DNA of 23,426 nucleotides from JAFGMQ01 sp036733345 (GCA_036733345.1 DAINAR010000047.1:1-23426); one strand, 5' to 3'. Counted from the stretch's first letter, positions 7,582-16,146 are shown. Made by a program: numbers and translations. The notes: generated from the sequence alone by a model not told the origin.

Positions 7582-8466
7582 ATGACATTTAATGATGAAT
7601 ACAGGGCACAGATTCTCATTGAAGCCCTCCCTTATATACAGAAGTTTAATGGCGCCAGAATTGTAATTAAATACGGCGGGCACGCAATGGTTGACGAGAA
7701 ACTTAAAAATGACTTTGCCCTTGATGTTATTCTTATGAAATATATAGGGGTGAATCCCATTGTAGTACATGGAGGCGGCCCGCAGATAGGCAATTTACTG
7801 GAACAGCTTTCAATAAAGCCTGAATTTGTTGACGGTATGAGGGTTACCGATAAGCAAACAATGGATGTTGTCGAGATGGTACTGGTGGGAAAAGTCAATA
7901 AGGAAATAGTCACCCTGATTAATCGCAACGGTGGTTCTGCCGTAGGCCTGTCCGGAAAAGACGGTCACCTCATCACAGCCAAAAAGATGCAGTACCTGAA
8001 AAAGAAAAATGGTGATCAGCCTCCTGAAATTATTGATATGGGTATGGTAGGAGAAGTTACTTCAGTAGATACCAATATCCTGATGAGTTTGATTAAAAGT
8101 GAATTCATGCCGGTTATTGCACCTGTTGGAGCAGGAAAAGATGGAGAGACGTTTAATATTAATGCTGATCTGGTTGCCGGTCATGTTGCAGCATCTCTAA
8201 ATGCAAGGAAATTGATTCTCCTTACAGATACGGAAGGCGTGCTTGACAGCGATGGCAGGCTTATCTCAACCCTAAGGGTGGAAGAAGCACTTCAATTGAT
8301 AAATGACGGCACCATAAAAGGTGGCATGATACCAAAGATTAACTGCTGTATTGAAGCATTAAACAGTGGCGTTAAAAAGGCCCATATTATTGACGGCAGA
8401 AAAAACCATGCTATCCTGCTCGAAATCTTTACAAAAATCGGCGTTGGCACAGAGTTGGTTCCTTGA
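7582..8466 (+). CDS. argB: Acetylglutamate kinase
   Basis: ArgB phosphorylates N-acetylglutamate, the second step of arginine synthesis. The 294-residue protein has the amino acid kinase fold: IVIKYGGHAM with Lys29 for phosphate binding, VVHGGGPQIG, FVDGMRVTD, the NRNGGSAVGLSGKDG block, FNINADLVAGHVAASL and LLTDTEGVL, and GGMIPKINCC near the end. Residues 1-24 form an extra N-terminal helix (QILIEALPYIQKF). In family members this helix marks the hexameric, arginine-inhibited form, so feedback inhibition by arginine is likely (inference). It starts one base after the hslU stop codon, suggesting coupled translation. A 72-base gap separates it from argD; I see no terminator there. Confidence 0.96.
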   Translation: MTFNDEYRAQILIEALPYIQKFNGARIVIKYGGHAMVDEKLKNDFALDVILMKYIGVNPIVVHGGGPQIGNLLEQLSIKPEFVDGMRVTDKQTMDVVEMVLVGKVNKEIVTLINRNGGSAVGLSGKDGHLITAKKMQYLKKKNGDQPPEIIDMGMVGEVTSVDTNILMSLIKSEFMPVIAPVGAGKDGETFNINADLVAGHVAASLNARKLILLTDTEGVLDSDGRLISTLRVEEALQLINDGTIKGGMIPKINCCIEALNSGVKKAHIIDGRKNHAILLEIFTKIGVGTELVP

Positions 8467-8538
8467 AAATCCTGTGCCTGGACAACATTGCCCATACCAG
8501 CATATATCAATATCTGAGTAAATATTTGGAGAAATAAT

Positions 8539-9744
8539 ATGACGGATAATTTACAGAATGAGACAACAAAGGCCCTGGCTGACAAATATATGTTCCAGAC
8601 ATACAGTCGTCTTCCCATAACACTGGTTCGTGGAGATGGATGTAAGGTCTGGGACGATGAAGGCAGGGAATATCTTGACTTTATCGGCGGCATAGCCGTA
8701 TGTGCTTTAGGACACAGTTCTCCCCTTGTTACAAGGGCCCTCGAAGAACAATCAAAGACACTGGTTCACGTTTCCAATCTGTTCTACACAAGGCCTCAGG
8801 CAGAACTCTCACGCCTTCTGGTTGAGAATTCCTTTGCGGACAGGGTGTTTTTCTGCAACAGTGGGGCTGAAGCAAATGAAGCGGCTATTAAACTCGCACG
8901 TCGTTATGCAAATGATAAATTCAGCAGCAACAGATACACGATAATTTCCATGGATAATTCTTTCCATGGCAGAACCATGGCCACGCTTTCAGCTACCGGT
9001 CAAAAAAAAATACAGGAAGGTTATGATCCTCTGCTCCAGGGTTTCAAATTTGTACCCTTTAATGATATTAACCGGCTCAGTGAGGCCCTTGACGAATCGG
9101 TATGCGCAGTCATAATGGAACCAGTACAGGGTGAAGGCGGGATTATATGCCCTGATCCGGGTTTTCTGAAAGATGTCAGAAAATTATGTACGGAACGGGA
9201 TGTCCTTTTAATATTTGATGAGGTTCAGGTCGGGATGGGCCGGACTGGTAAACTCTTCTGTCATGAACACTATGGAATTATTCCGGACATCATGACACTG
9301 GCAAAGGCCCTTGGAAACGGACTTCCTGTCGGTGCCATGCTGTCAACAGAGGATATAAGCCACTCTTTTGGCCCGGGGAGCCATGCCACAACCTTTGGTG
9401 GAACGCCGCTTGTTACAGCTGTTTCACTGGCTGTGCTGAAAAGCCTCATTGAAGACGGCTGGATAGAACACTGCAGAACTGCCGGCAATTATTTTAAGGA
9501 CAAATTGAAGGCCCTGAGTCAAAATTACAATTTTATAAAGGATGTCAGAGGATTGGGGCTTATCCTCGGCATGGAGCTTGATAGGCCCGGAGCCCCGTTT
9601 GTTTCAGCACTTCTGGAAGAAGGTTTTCTCATCAACTGCGTGCAGGAAAAGGTGCTTCGATTTCTACCTCCACTGGTTGTAAGTAAAGAGGAAATTGATC
9701 TTCTCCTGGAAGCCCTTAAAAGGGTTATGAATAATCAGAATTAA
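8539..9744 (+). CDS. argD: Acetylornithine aminotransferase
   Basis: ArgD is a PLP-dependent class III aminotransferase that converts N-acetylglutamate semialdehyde to N-acetylornithine. The 401-residue length is normal. Motifs include YLDFIGGIAV, FFCNSGAEANEAAIKLAR for cofactor phosphate binding, the FHGRTMATLSATG block, EPVQGEGG, FDEVQVGMGRTG with Asp227, and LAKALGNGLPVGA, where Lys256 should form the Schiff base. ArgD can also serve as succinyl-DAP aminotransferase in some bacteria, but here dapL makes that unnecessary. TGGAGA sits 6-11 bases upstream of the ATG. argG follows 16 bases after the stop. The usual next gene, argF, is not here. Confidence 0.95.
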   Translation: MTDNLQNETTKALADKYMFQTYSRLPITLVRGDGCKVWDDEGREYLDFIGGIAVCALGHSSPLVTRALEEQSKTLVHVSNLFYTRPQAELSRLLVENSFADRVFFCNSGAEANEAAIKLARRYANDKFSSNRYTIISMDNSFHGRTMATLSATGQKKIQEGYDPLLQGFKFVPFNDINRLSEALDESVCAVIMEPVQGEGGIICPDPGFLKDVRKLCTERDVLLIFDEVQVGMGRTGKLFCHEHYGIIPDIMTLAKALGNGLPVGAMLSTEDISHSFGPGSHATTFGGTPLVTAVSLAVLKSLIEDGWIEHCRTAGNYFKDKLKALSQNYNFIKDVRGLGLILGMELDRPGAPFVSALLEEGFLINCVQEKVLRFLPPLVVSKEEIDLLLEALKRVMNNQN

Positions 9745-9760
9745 TTTAAGGAGAATTTAA

Positions 9761-10978
9761 TTGAAAGAAAAAATAAAAAAAGTAGTTGTTGCCTATTCAG
9801 GAGGGCTTGACACCTCTGTTATCCTTACATGGCTGAAGGAGACCTACAATTGCCAGGTAATTGCATATGCAGGTGATGTCGGCCAGGGTGAAGAACTTGA
9901 TGGAATAGAAGAAAAGGCAATGAAAACAGGTGCTGATGAAATAATCGTAGACGACTTGAAAGAGGAATTTGTCAGGGATTTTGTCTGGCCGGCACAAAGG
10001 GCGAATGCCATATATGAATCAACCTATCTCCTCGGCACCTCCCTTGCCAGGCCCCCCATTGCAAGAGGTCAGGTTAGAACCGCCGAAAAATTCGGTGCCG
10101 ATGCCGTATGTCATGGTGCTACAGGAAAGGGCAATGATCAGGTAAGATTTGAGTTGACGTACATGCGCCTGAATCCCGAACTTAAAATCATCGCCCCATG
10201 GAGAATCTGGCCATTCAAGGGAAGAGAAGACCTGATGAATTATGCTGCTTCAAGAAAAATCCCTATTCCTGTCAGCAAGGACAAGCCATATTCCAGTGAT
10301 CGCAATCTCCTTCATATCAGTTTTGAAGGAGGAATTCTTGAGGATACATGGAATGAACCGACTGAAGATATGTTTATTTTGTCAGTATCACCTGAAAAAG
10401 CACCTGACAAACCTACATATATTGAAATTGAATTCCGCAAAGGGGATCCGGTTTCGGTTGACGGAATATCCATGGCCCCGCATCAGCTTCTGGCGCATCT
10501 GAATGAGCTTGGAGGCAAAAACGGTATCGGGCGTGTCGATATGGTTGAAAACAGGTATGTGGGCATGAAGTCAAGGGGCGTCTACGAAACCCCTGGTGGA
10601 ACCATCCTGAGAACGGCTCATATAGCAATGGAATCAATTACACTTGACAGGGAGGTTATGCATATCCGCGACAGCCTTGTCCCGAGATATACGGAAATGG
10701 CCTATTACGGTTACTGGTTTTCGCCTGAACGTGAGATGCTTCAGGCGATGATCGATGAAAGTCAAAAGAACGTTACCGGATTTGTAAGGCTGAAACTCTA
10801 TAAAGGCAACTGCATTGTGGTTGGAAGAAAATCCGAACTGTCACTTTACGACCCGGAATTAGCTTCATTTGAAGGCGAAGACGTATATAATCAGAAGGAT
10901 TCCGAAGGATTTATAAGGTTGAGCGGTCTCAGGCTTAAGATGGCGAGACTGCTGGAGAAAAGAAAATCCGGCCTTTAA
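9761..10978 (+). CDS. argG: Argininosuccinate synthase
   Basis: ArgG joins citrulline and aspartate using ATP to make argininosuccinate. The 405-residue protein matches the common bacterial form of about 400 residues. The N-terminal PP-loop AYSGGLDTS at 11-19 binds ATP. Further signatures are YAGDVGQGEE, the TSLARPPIA and CHGATGKGNDQVRFE blocks that contact citrulline and aspartate, and SSDRNLLHISFEGG. It starts with TTG at 9761, preceded by AAGGAG at 9748-9753, a strong site with 7 bases of spacing. argH begins 19 bases downstream. Confidence 0.96.
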   Translation: MKEKIKKVVVAYSGGLDTSVILTWLKETYNCQVIAYAGDVGQGEELDGIEEKAMKTGADEIIVDDLKEEFVRDFVWPAQRANAIYESTYLLGTSLARPPIARGQVRTAEKFGADAVCHGATGKGNDQVRFELTYMRLNPELKIIAPWRIWPFKGREDLMNYAASRKIPIPVSKDKPYSSDRNLLHISFEGGILEDTWNEPTEDMFILSVSPEKAPDKPTYIEIEFRKGDPVSVDGISMAPHQLLAHLNELGGKNGIGRVDMVENRYVGMKSRGVYETPGGTILRTAHIAMESITLDREVMHIRDSLVPRYTEMAYYGYWFSPEREMLQAMIDESQKNVTGFVRLKLYKGNCIVVGRKSELSLYDPELASFEGEDVYNQKDSEGFIRLSGLRLKMARLLEKRKSGL

Positions 10979-10997
10979 TTTTTATAAGGAATGACTT

Positions 10998-12377
10998 ATG
11001 ACGGAAAAGGTTTGGGGCGGTCGCTTCCGTGAGGAAACGGATTCCCTGGTAAACAAATTTAATGCCTCCATCGGCTTTGATCGCCGTCTTTATACACAGG
11101 ACATTCAGGGAAGCATGGCCCATTGCAGGATGCTGGCCAGCCAGGGAATAATCAGTGATGATGAGGCATCGAAAATCCTTACTGCGCTTGGAGAAATAAT
11201 CAGAGAACTTGATCACGGAGACCTGTCATTTGACGAAGACTACGAAGATATTCACGGCCTAGTAGAAAAGGTGCTTGTCAGTAAAATTGGTTCGCTGGGT
11301 GAAAAACTTCATACAGGAAGGAGCAGAAATGACCAGGTAGCGTTGGATGTCAGGCTTTATGTAAGGGATATCACTCATCACCTGATTGATTTAATTAAGG
11401 AAACTCAGATCGCCCTTATTAAACTTGCCGAAAAGAACTTCGATCTGATTATGCCCGGATACACTCATTTACAGCGCGCCCAGCCAGTACTGCTTGCTCA
11501 CCATTTACTTGCCTATTATGCAATGTTAAAAAGGGACCGTGCACGTTTCAATGAATCTCTGAAGAGGGTAAATATTCTCCCGCTGGGAAGTGCAGCCCTT
11601 GCAGGCTCCACATTTAACCTGGACAGGAAAATGGTTGCTGAGGAGCTGGGTTTTGACGGAATTAGCGAAAACAGCATGGATGCGGTAAGTGACAGAGACT
11701 ATGTTCTGGATTTTCTCTTTAACGCCTCCGTCCTGATGATGCACCTCAGCCGTTTGAGTGAAGAGCTTATCCTGTGGTCAAGTCAGGAATTTGGATTTAT
11801 TTCGATATCTGATGCCTTTTGTACTGGAAGCAGTATAATGCCTCAGAAAAAAAATCCTGATATGCCGGAACTTATCAGAGGAAAAACGGGCCGCGTTTAC
11901 GGCCATCTGATGTCTCTCTTTACTGTAATGAAGGCACTTCCCCTGACTTACAATAAGGATATGCAGGAAGACAAAGAGGCCCTGTTTGATACTGCTGATA
12001 CCATCGAAATATGTCTCGAGGTGATGGCAAAGCTTCTGGGAGAAATTTCCTTTAACAATGAAAAAATGAAAAGCGCAGCTAAAAAAGGTTTTCTGGTCGC
12101 AACTGATATGGCCGATTATCTTGTAGTCAAAGGCATGACTTTTCGTGAGGCCCATGAAATAGTTGGTAAAATTGTCCTCCATGCCCTTGATAAAGGCAGG
12201 GAACTGAATGATATATCTCTTGATGAAATGAGGCAATTTTCAAGAAAGATTGAAGAGGATGTCTATGAATGGCTTGACCCGGAATCATCCATTAAAAGAA
12301 AAAGTCTTCCCGGCGGAACCGGACATGATACTGTCAGGGAAAGCATAAAAAAAGCAAAAGAGGAACTCAGGGTTTGA
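10998..12377 (+). CDS. argH: Argininosuccinate lyase
   Basis: ArgH splits argininosuccinate into arginine and fumarate, the last step of the pathway. It belongs to the aspartase/fumarase superfamily. The 459-residue protein shows WGGRF near the N-terminus, HTGRSRNDQVALD near 105, GYTHLQRAQP with His157 as a likely acid/base partner, and the superfamily signature GSSIMPQKKNPD at 277-288 with the catalytic serine on a mobile loop. AAGGA precedes the ATG. Its TGA stop overlaps the TTG start of the next lipoprotein gene by four bases (TTGA), indicating translational coupling. Confidence 0.96.
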   Translation: MTEKVWGGRFREETDSLVNKFNASIGFDRRLYTQDIQGSMAHCRMLASQGIISDDEASKILTALGEIIRELDHGDLSFDEDYEDIHGLVEKVLVSKIGSLGEKLHTGRSRNDQVALDVRLYVRDITHHLIDLIKETQIALIKLAEKNFDLIMPGYTHLQRAQPVLLAHHLLAYYAMLKRDRARFNESLKRVNILPLGSAALAGSTFNLDRKMVAEELGFDGISENSMDAVSDRDYVLDFLFNASVLMMHLSRLSEELILWSSQEFGFISISDAFCTGSSIMPQKKNPDMPELIRGKTGRVYGHLMSLFTVMKALPLTYNKDMQEDKEALFDTADTIEICLEVMAKLLGEISFNNEKMKSAAKKGFLVATDMADYLVVKGMTFREAHEIVGKIVLHALDKGRELNDISLDEMRQFSRKIEEDVYEWLDPESSIKRKSLPGGTGHDTVRESIKKAKEELRV

Positions 12378-12823
12378 AACAGGCATACTGTATATTCTTC
12401 GCTGTCATTACTCTGATTTTTTTGTCGTCTTTCGGATGCGGCAAAAAGGCTCCTCCCTTTCTGCCGGAAAAGGAATTCCCATTCACGGTTATGGAGCTGA
12501 ATGTTGAGGTAGAATCAGAATACATAGTCCTGAAAGGGCGTATTGCATCTACAAAGGATCGGAGGATAAACAAAGAGGAAGTCAAGGGTTGCCGCATTTA
12601 TCATGCATGGTATGCGCCTGATGCCTGTCCGTGTGAAAGTTGCCCCATCAGTTACTCTGTTTACAGAGATATTGAACAGCAGGTTATTGATGAAAGCGGG
12701 TTTTTCTGCCGTGTTTCGATGGATGCAGAAAAAGGGCTCCATTTTTTCAAGGTCAGCCTTATCGGGCAAAACAGGGCAGTAGGCCCAACCTCTAACCAGG
12801 CTAAATTGGCTGTTAGCGATTAG
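12374..12823 (+). CDS. Small lipoprotein, LptM-like N-terminus with long extension
   Basis: This 149-residue protein starts with a lipoprotein signal peptide: residues 1-21 are hydrophobic and end in LSSFG before Cys22, followed by GKKAPPFLPE. That proline-rich start after the lipid-bearing cysteine resembles LptM (YifL), an outer-membrane lipoprotein that helps mature the LPS translocon and is encoded next to dapF in E. coli. LptM itself is only about 65 residues. Here about 115 further residues follow with a strand-rich pattern ending HFFKVSLIGQNRAVGPTSN, which suggests a fibronectin-III-like fold (inference). The extension has cysteines at 73, 85, 87, 90 and 112, with the cluster CPCESC. 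The start is TTG, overlapping the argH stop. Function is not established; the LptM link rests on position and the first 30 residues. Confidence 0.75.
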   Translation: MKQAYCIFFAVITLIFLSSFGCGKKAPPFLPEKEFPFTVMELNVEVESEYIVLKGRIASTKDRRINKEEVKGCRIYHAWYAPDACPCESCPISYSVYRDIEQQVIDESGFFCRVSMDAEKGLHFFKVSLIGQNRAVGPTSNQAKLAVSD

Positions 12824-12890
12824 TATTTAATCTTTATGAGTCCCCTGTTCAAACTGGATTAAGAACCCTCGATGAGTAAATCCACAAGCC

Positions 12891-14147
12891 ATGCATCATT
12901 TCCATTACATAGAAAACGAGCTCTATTGTGAAGAAACTCCTGTTTCAGAAATTGCGAGGGCAGTTGGAACGCCTTTCTACCTGTATTCTTATGCAACACT
13001 TCACCGGCACTTCAGGGCCTTCGATGATGCATTCAGCCACCTGAAACACCTTACCTGTTTTTCCATGAAGTCAAATTCAAATCTGGCAATACTGAGGCTT
13101 TTTGCACTGGAAGGAGCAGGTGTCGATATTGTGTCCGGGGGCGAACTTTTCCGCGCCCTTAAAGCGGGTATTGATCCTGAAAAGATTGTTTTTTCGGGAG
13201 TGGGAAAAAAGGCAGAAGACATTGAATATGCACTTGTTTCAGGAATACTCATGTTCAACGCGGAGTCTCCGCAGGAAATCCTTAAATTGAACGAGATGGC
13301 TGGCAGGGTCGGGAAAAAGGCCAATGTGGCCATACGTGTCAATCCTGATGTTGACCCTTTTACTCACCCCTATATTTCAACCGGTTTAAAAAACAATAAA
13401 TTCGGAATTGATATAAAGGAAGTCATTGAACAATACAGGATAGCGAATAATCTGGAAAACCTGCATGTCTGCGGGGTAGCATGTCATATTGGATCTCAGC
13501 TCACTCAGGTCAGTCCGTTTGTTGATACTATAATAAAATTAAAGGAATTGGTCTGCAGCCTGGAAGAGTCCGGCATGCGGATTGATTACCTGGATCTGGG
13601 CGGGGGTCTTGGTATAACCTATGATACGGAGGTTCCCCCTCTCCCGTATGAGTATGCAGAAGCCATTCGGGAAGTACTTGGAACAACAGATTTGACACTG
13701 ATCTTTGAACCGGGCCGTGTAATCATGGGAAATGCAGGTATACTGGTTACAAAGGTTCTCTATACCAAAGATACAAAAGATAAAAATTTTCTTATTGTGG
13801 ATGCCGGAATGAATGATCTGATACGCCCGAGCCTTTATAATTCCTTTCATGCTGTGCAGTCTGTCAGGATTACAGGCCGCAGTAAAATAAAGGCTGACAT
13901 TGTGGGGCCTATTTGTGAATCAGGGGACTTTTTTGCAAAAGAAAGAGATGTGGACCCCTTCGAACCTGGTGATCTTCTGGCAATTATGAGCACCGGCGCC
14001 TATTGTTTCAGCATGTCATCCAATTACAATTCCAGGCCAAGGGCTTGCGAAGTGATGGCAAAAGGTGATCGTTTCTATATTATAAGGGCCAGGGAAACAT
14101 TTGATGATCTTATCAGAGGGGAATCGATACCTGACTTTATGTCATAG
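12891..14147 (+). CDS. lysA: Diaminopimelate decarboxylase
   Basis: LysA removes carbon dioxide from meso-diaminopimelate to give lysine, the last step of the pathway. The 418-residue protein is an alanine-racemase-fold (fold III) PLP enzyme. Lys60 in FSMKSNSN should hold the cofactor. CHIGSQ is at 198-203, the glycine loop GGG at 237-239 and EPGR at 273-276 bind phosphate, and Cys342 in ICESGDFFA is the conserved active-site cysteine from the partner subunit; Tyr371 follows in TGAYCFSMSSNYN. The ATG at 12891 has no clear Shine-Dalgarno, but neighbouring ATGs are out of frame or quickly terminated. The next gene, dapF, starts 28 bases after the stop. Confidence 0.95.
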   Translation: MHHFHYIENELYCEETPVSEIARAVGTPFYLYSYATLHRHFRAFDDAFSHLKHLTCFSMKSNSNLAILRLFALEGAGVDIVSGGELFRALKAGIDPEKIVFSGVGKKAEDIEYALVSGILMFNAESPQEILKLNEMAGRVGKKANVAIRVNPDVDPFTHPYISTGLKNNKFGIDIKEVIEQYRIANNLENLHVCGVACHIGSQLTQVSPFVDTIIKLKELVCSLEESGMRIDYLDLGGGLGITYDTEVPPLPYEYAEAIREVLGTTDLTLIFEPGRVIMGNAGILVTKVLYTKDTKDKNFLIVDAGMNDLIRPSLYNSFHAVQSVRITGRSKIKADIVGPICESGDFFAKERDVDPFEPGDLLAIMSTGAYCFSMSSNYNSRPRACEVMAKGDRFYIIRARETFDDLIRGESIPDFMS

Positions 14148-14175
14148 ACCGGGAGGTAAGCAATTAACGAAAAAT

Positions 14176-15006
14176 ATGGAAGAAATTGAATTCTGGAAGA
14201 TGAGCGGAAGCGGTAATGATTTCATCATAATTGATAACAGAAACGGCCTCATAAAAGATGAAGGCGTGGGAAATTTTGTGAAAAGGGCCTGCAGGCGCAG
14301 GGAGTCCGTAGGGGCCGATGGGATTATTTTTGTTTCAAGATCAGAACACTGTGATTTTCGCTGGAGATACTTTAATGCTGACGGAGGAGAGGTGGAAATG
14401 TGCGGAAACGGAGCACGGTGTGTCTCCCGTTTTGCCTTTTTAAAGGGCATCGCCGGCAAAGAAATGATTTCTGAAACCCTGGCAGGGCCTATTAAAGCGG
14501 AAATCAAAGGCAGGAATGTAAAGATCCTCATGCCGCCGGCGAAGGGATTTTCCAGAGATATAAAAATCAGTCACAGGCAGGGCTGGCAGACCGTTGATTT
14601 TATAAATACAGGAGTTCCCCATGTGGTGGTTCAGGTTGAAGAGCTTTCTGATCATCCTGTAAATGAATACGGCAGTTATATCCGGCACCATGGTCTTTTC
14701 TCGCCTGAAGGAACCAATGCCAATTTCATGAAGGTAATCGGGCCTGATCATATTGAAATAAGGACTTATGAAAGAGGAGTTGAGGATGAAACTCTTGCAT
14801 GTGGAACAGGGTCAATTGCCTGCGCCCTTGTATCTTCACTTCGCGGAATGGTAAATTCACCTGTAACGGTAAAGGCCAGGAGCGGAGAAATTTTAACCAT
14901 TTATTTCAAAAAAAACAGGGAGTCCGGGGAAGGATTTGAAGAAGTCTGGCTCGAGGGAAATACTGCCCTTGTTTACAGGGCTCAGCTTAATCGAGAAGCC
15001 CTGTAA
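14176..15006 (+). CDS. dapF: Diaminopimelate epimerase
   Basis: DapF interconverts LL- and meso-diaminopimelate without a cofactor, using two cysteines. In this 276-residue reading the pair is Cys76 (VEMCGNGARC) and Cys209 (LACGTGSIAC). Other signatures are MSGSGNDFIIID at the start, ADGGEVE and the PEGTNANF block. The frame is open back to a TTG at 14101, overlapping lysA, but the family begins just before the SGNDF motif, so I choose the ATG at 14176. The only good Shine-Dalgarno, GGGAGGT at 14151-14157, is about 18 bases from this ATG, longer than usual, so the start carries some doubt. The product feeds both peptidoglycan (meso-DAP) and LysA. Confidence 0.94.
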   Translation: MEEIEFWKMSGSGNDFIIIDNRNGLIKDEGVGNFVKRACRRRESVGADGIIFVSRSEHCDFRWRYFNADGGEVEMCGNGARCVSRFAFLKGIAGKEMISETLAGPIKAEIKGRNVKILMPPAKGFSRDIKISHRQGWQTVDFINTGVPHVVVQVEELSDHPVNEYGSYIRHHGLFSPEGTNANFMKVIGPDHIEIRTYERGVEDETLACGTGSIACALVSSLRGMVNSPVTVKARSGEILTIYFKKNRESGEGFEEVWLEGNTALVYRAQLNREAL

Positions 15007-15037
15007 AATGAACTACCCCGCAGCAAGCTACGGGGTA
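15007..15037. repeat. Hairpin repeat, copy 2 (TACCCCGC family)
   Basis: AATGAACTACCCCGC at 15007-15021 is identical to the reverse complement of 39-53, and the distal arm CGGGGTATC also matches. TACCCCG at 15014-15020 pairs with CGGGGTA at 15031-15037, with inner AG/CT pairs and a short loop. The copy begins one base after the dapF stop codon. Without a T-tract it is not a textbook terminator, but it could pause transcription or protect the 3' end. Confidence 0.7.
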
Positions 15038-15043
15038 TCAACC

Positions 15044-15110
15044 GTCATTCCGGCGAAAGCCGGAATCCAGAAACATGCTTGACTGGATCCCGGATCAAGT
15101 CCGGGATGAC
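15044..15110. repeat. Compound palindromic repeat with two internal hairpins
   Basis: The unit is bounded by GTCAT at 15044-15048 and ATGAC at 15106-15110. Inside are two stems: ATTCCGGC/GCCGGAAT (15047-15054 with 15059-15066, loop GAAA) and ATCCCGGA/TCCGGGAT (15087-15094 with 15100-15107). TCCAG at 15066-15070 is complementary to CTGGA at 15083-15087, allowing a three-way junction. Repeats with this GTCATTCCGGCGAAAGCC core are familiar as abundant intergenic elements in many bacterial genomes (established knowledge, not checked here). Confidence 0.75.
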
Positions 15111-15133
15111 AAGACGAAGGAAGCTTCGGGGAA

Positions 15134-15167
15134 TTATACCCGTAGAGATTAAAATGCCCGGGTATAA
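15134..15167 (+). promoter_or_regulatory. Inverted repeat in the dapA leader
   Basis: TTATACCCG at 15134-15142 is perfectly complementary to CGGGTATAA at 15159-15167, a 9-bp stem with a 16-base loop, about 107 bases before the dapA ATG. A second smaller stem, CGTGC/GCACG, lies at 15205-15221. It could be an operator or a leader hairpin. It does not resemble the lysine riboswitch that I know, and no leader peptide with lysine codons is evident. Confidence 0.35.
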
Positions 15168-15273
15168 GATGCCCGGCGACAATTTATAGTGGCTTCTGAG
15201 AACGCGTGCCGGGTTTGCACGAAACATTGATGTTTTTAGTAAAAAGTTTAAATGGAGGAAAAGGGGGTTTGTT

Positions 15274-16146
15274 ATGTTTAAAGGTTCTATTGTTGCCATA
15301 GTTACTCCTTTTAAAGAGGGGGCATTTGATGAGGAATCATACCGCGATCTGATCGAGTTTCAGATTGAGAACGGCACAAGCGCCATTGTTCCGTGCGGGA
15401 CAACCGGCGAATCTGCCACCCTTAATTTTGAAGAACACCATAAAGTTATAAAGGTTGCAATAGATGCAGTAAAAGGCAGGGTGCCTGTAATCGCGGGAAC
15501 AGGAGGAAACAGCACCAGTGAAGCCATTGAACTGACCAGGCATGCAAAAGAGGCCGGAGCAGATGCCAGCCTCCAGGTCACTCCCTACTATAACAAGCCG
15601 ACACAGGAAGGCCTTTTCCAGCATTATAAGGCAATTGCCAGTGCCGTTTCATTTCCCCAGGTGCTTTATAACGTTCCGGGCAGGACAGGTGTCAATATGC
15701 TGCCCGAAACTGTCGCAAGGCTGTCTGAACTACCGGAAATACAGGCAATTAAAGAGGCATCAGGCAATCTTGTTCAAATGGCGGAGATTATCAATCTCGC
15801 AGGAGATAAAATTGACCTGCTTTCTGGTGACGATAATATAACCCTGCCGGTTCTTTCTATCGGTGGAAAAGGGGTTGTGTCTGTTGTCGCCAATATTGTA
15901 CCCGCAGATACGGCCGAAATGGTTAATGCATGGGGAAAAGGGGATGTCGAAAAGGCCAGCGGGCTTTACTATAAGCTCTTTCCCCTGTGCAGAGCCATGT
16001 TTTATGAAACCAACCCAATACCTGTAAAGACTTCTGTTGCCCTCATGGGTAAAATCAGACTTGAATTCAGGCTCCCGCTTGTCCCCATGTCCAGCTCCAA
16101 TCTCGAGAAGTTGAAAGAAGCACTTAAGGACTATGGATTGATATAG
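15274..16146 (+). CDS. dapA: 4-hydroxy-tetrahydrodipicolinate synthase
   Basis: DapA condenses pyruvate with aspartate semialdehyde, the committed step to diaminopimelate and lysine. The 290-residue TIM barrel has the expected residues: Thr43-Thr44 (CGTTGES), Tyr106 (TPYYNKPT), Tyr132 and Arg137 (LYNVPGRTG) and the Schiff-base lysine Lys160 (AIKEASGN). GGAGG and AGGGGG lie 6-20 bases before the ATG. Unlike its neighbours it is preceded by a long gap (267 bases) with repeats and an inverted repeat, so it may have its own promoter. Lysine feedback cannot be judged from sequence by eye. Confidence 0.96.
   Translation: MFKGSIVAIVTPFKEGAFDEESYRDLIEFQIENGTSAIVPCGTTGESATLNFEEHHKVIKVAIDAVKGRVPVIAGTGGNSTSEAIELTRHAKEAGADASLQVTPYYNKPTQEGLFQHYKAIASAVSFPQVLYNVPGRTGVNMLPETVARLSELPEIQAIKEASGNLVQMAEIINLAGDKIDLLSGDDNITLPVLSIGGKGVVSVVANIVPADTAEMVNAWGKGDVEKASGLYYKLFPLCRAMFYETNPIPVKTSVALMGKIRLEFRLPLVPMSSSNLEKLKEALKDYGLI

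Noticed and set aside
15111..15273. Lysine riboswitch upstream of dapA
   Set aside because: The leader is too short and lacks the conserved junction and multi-helix pattern I know for that riboswitch; only a simple 9-bp inverted repeat is visible.
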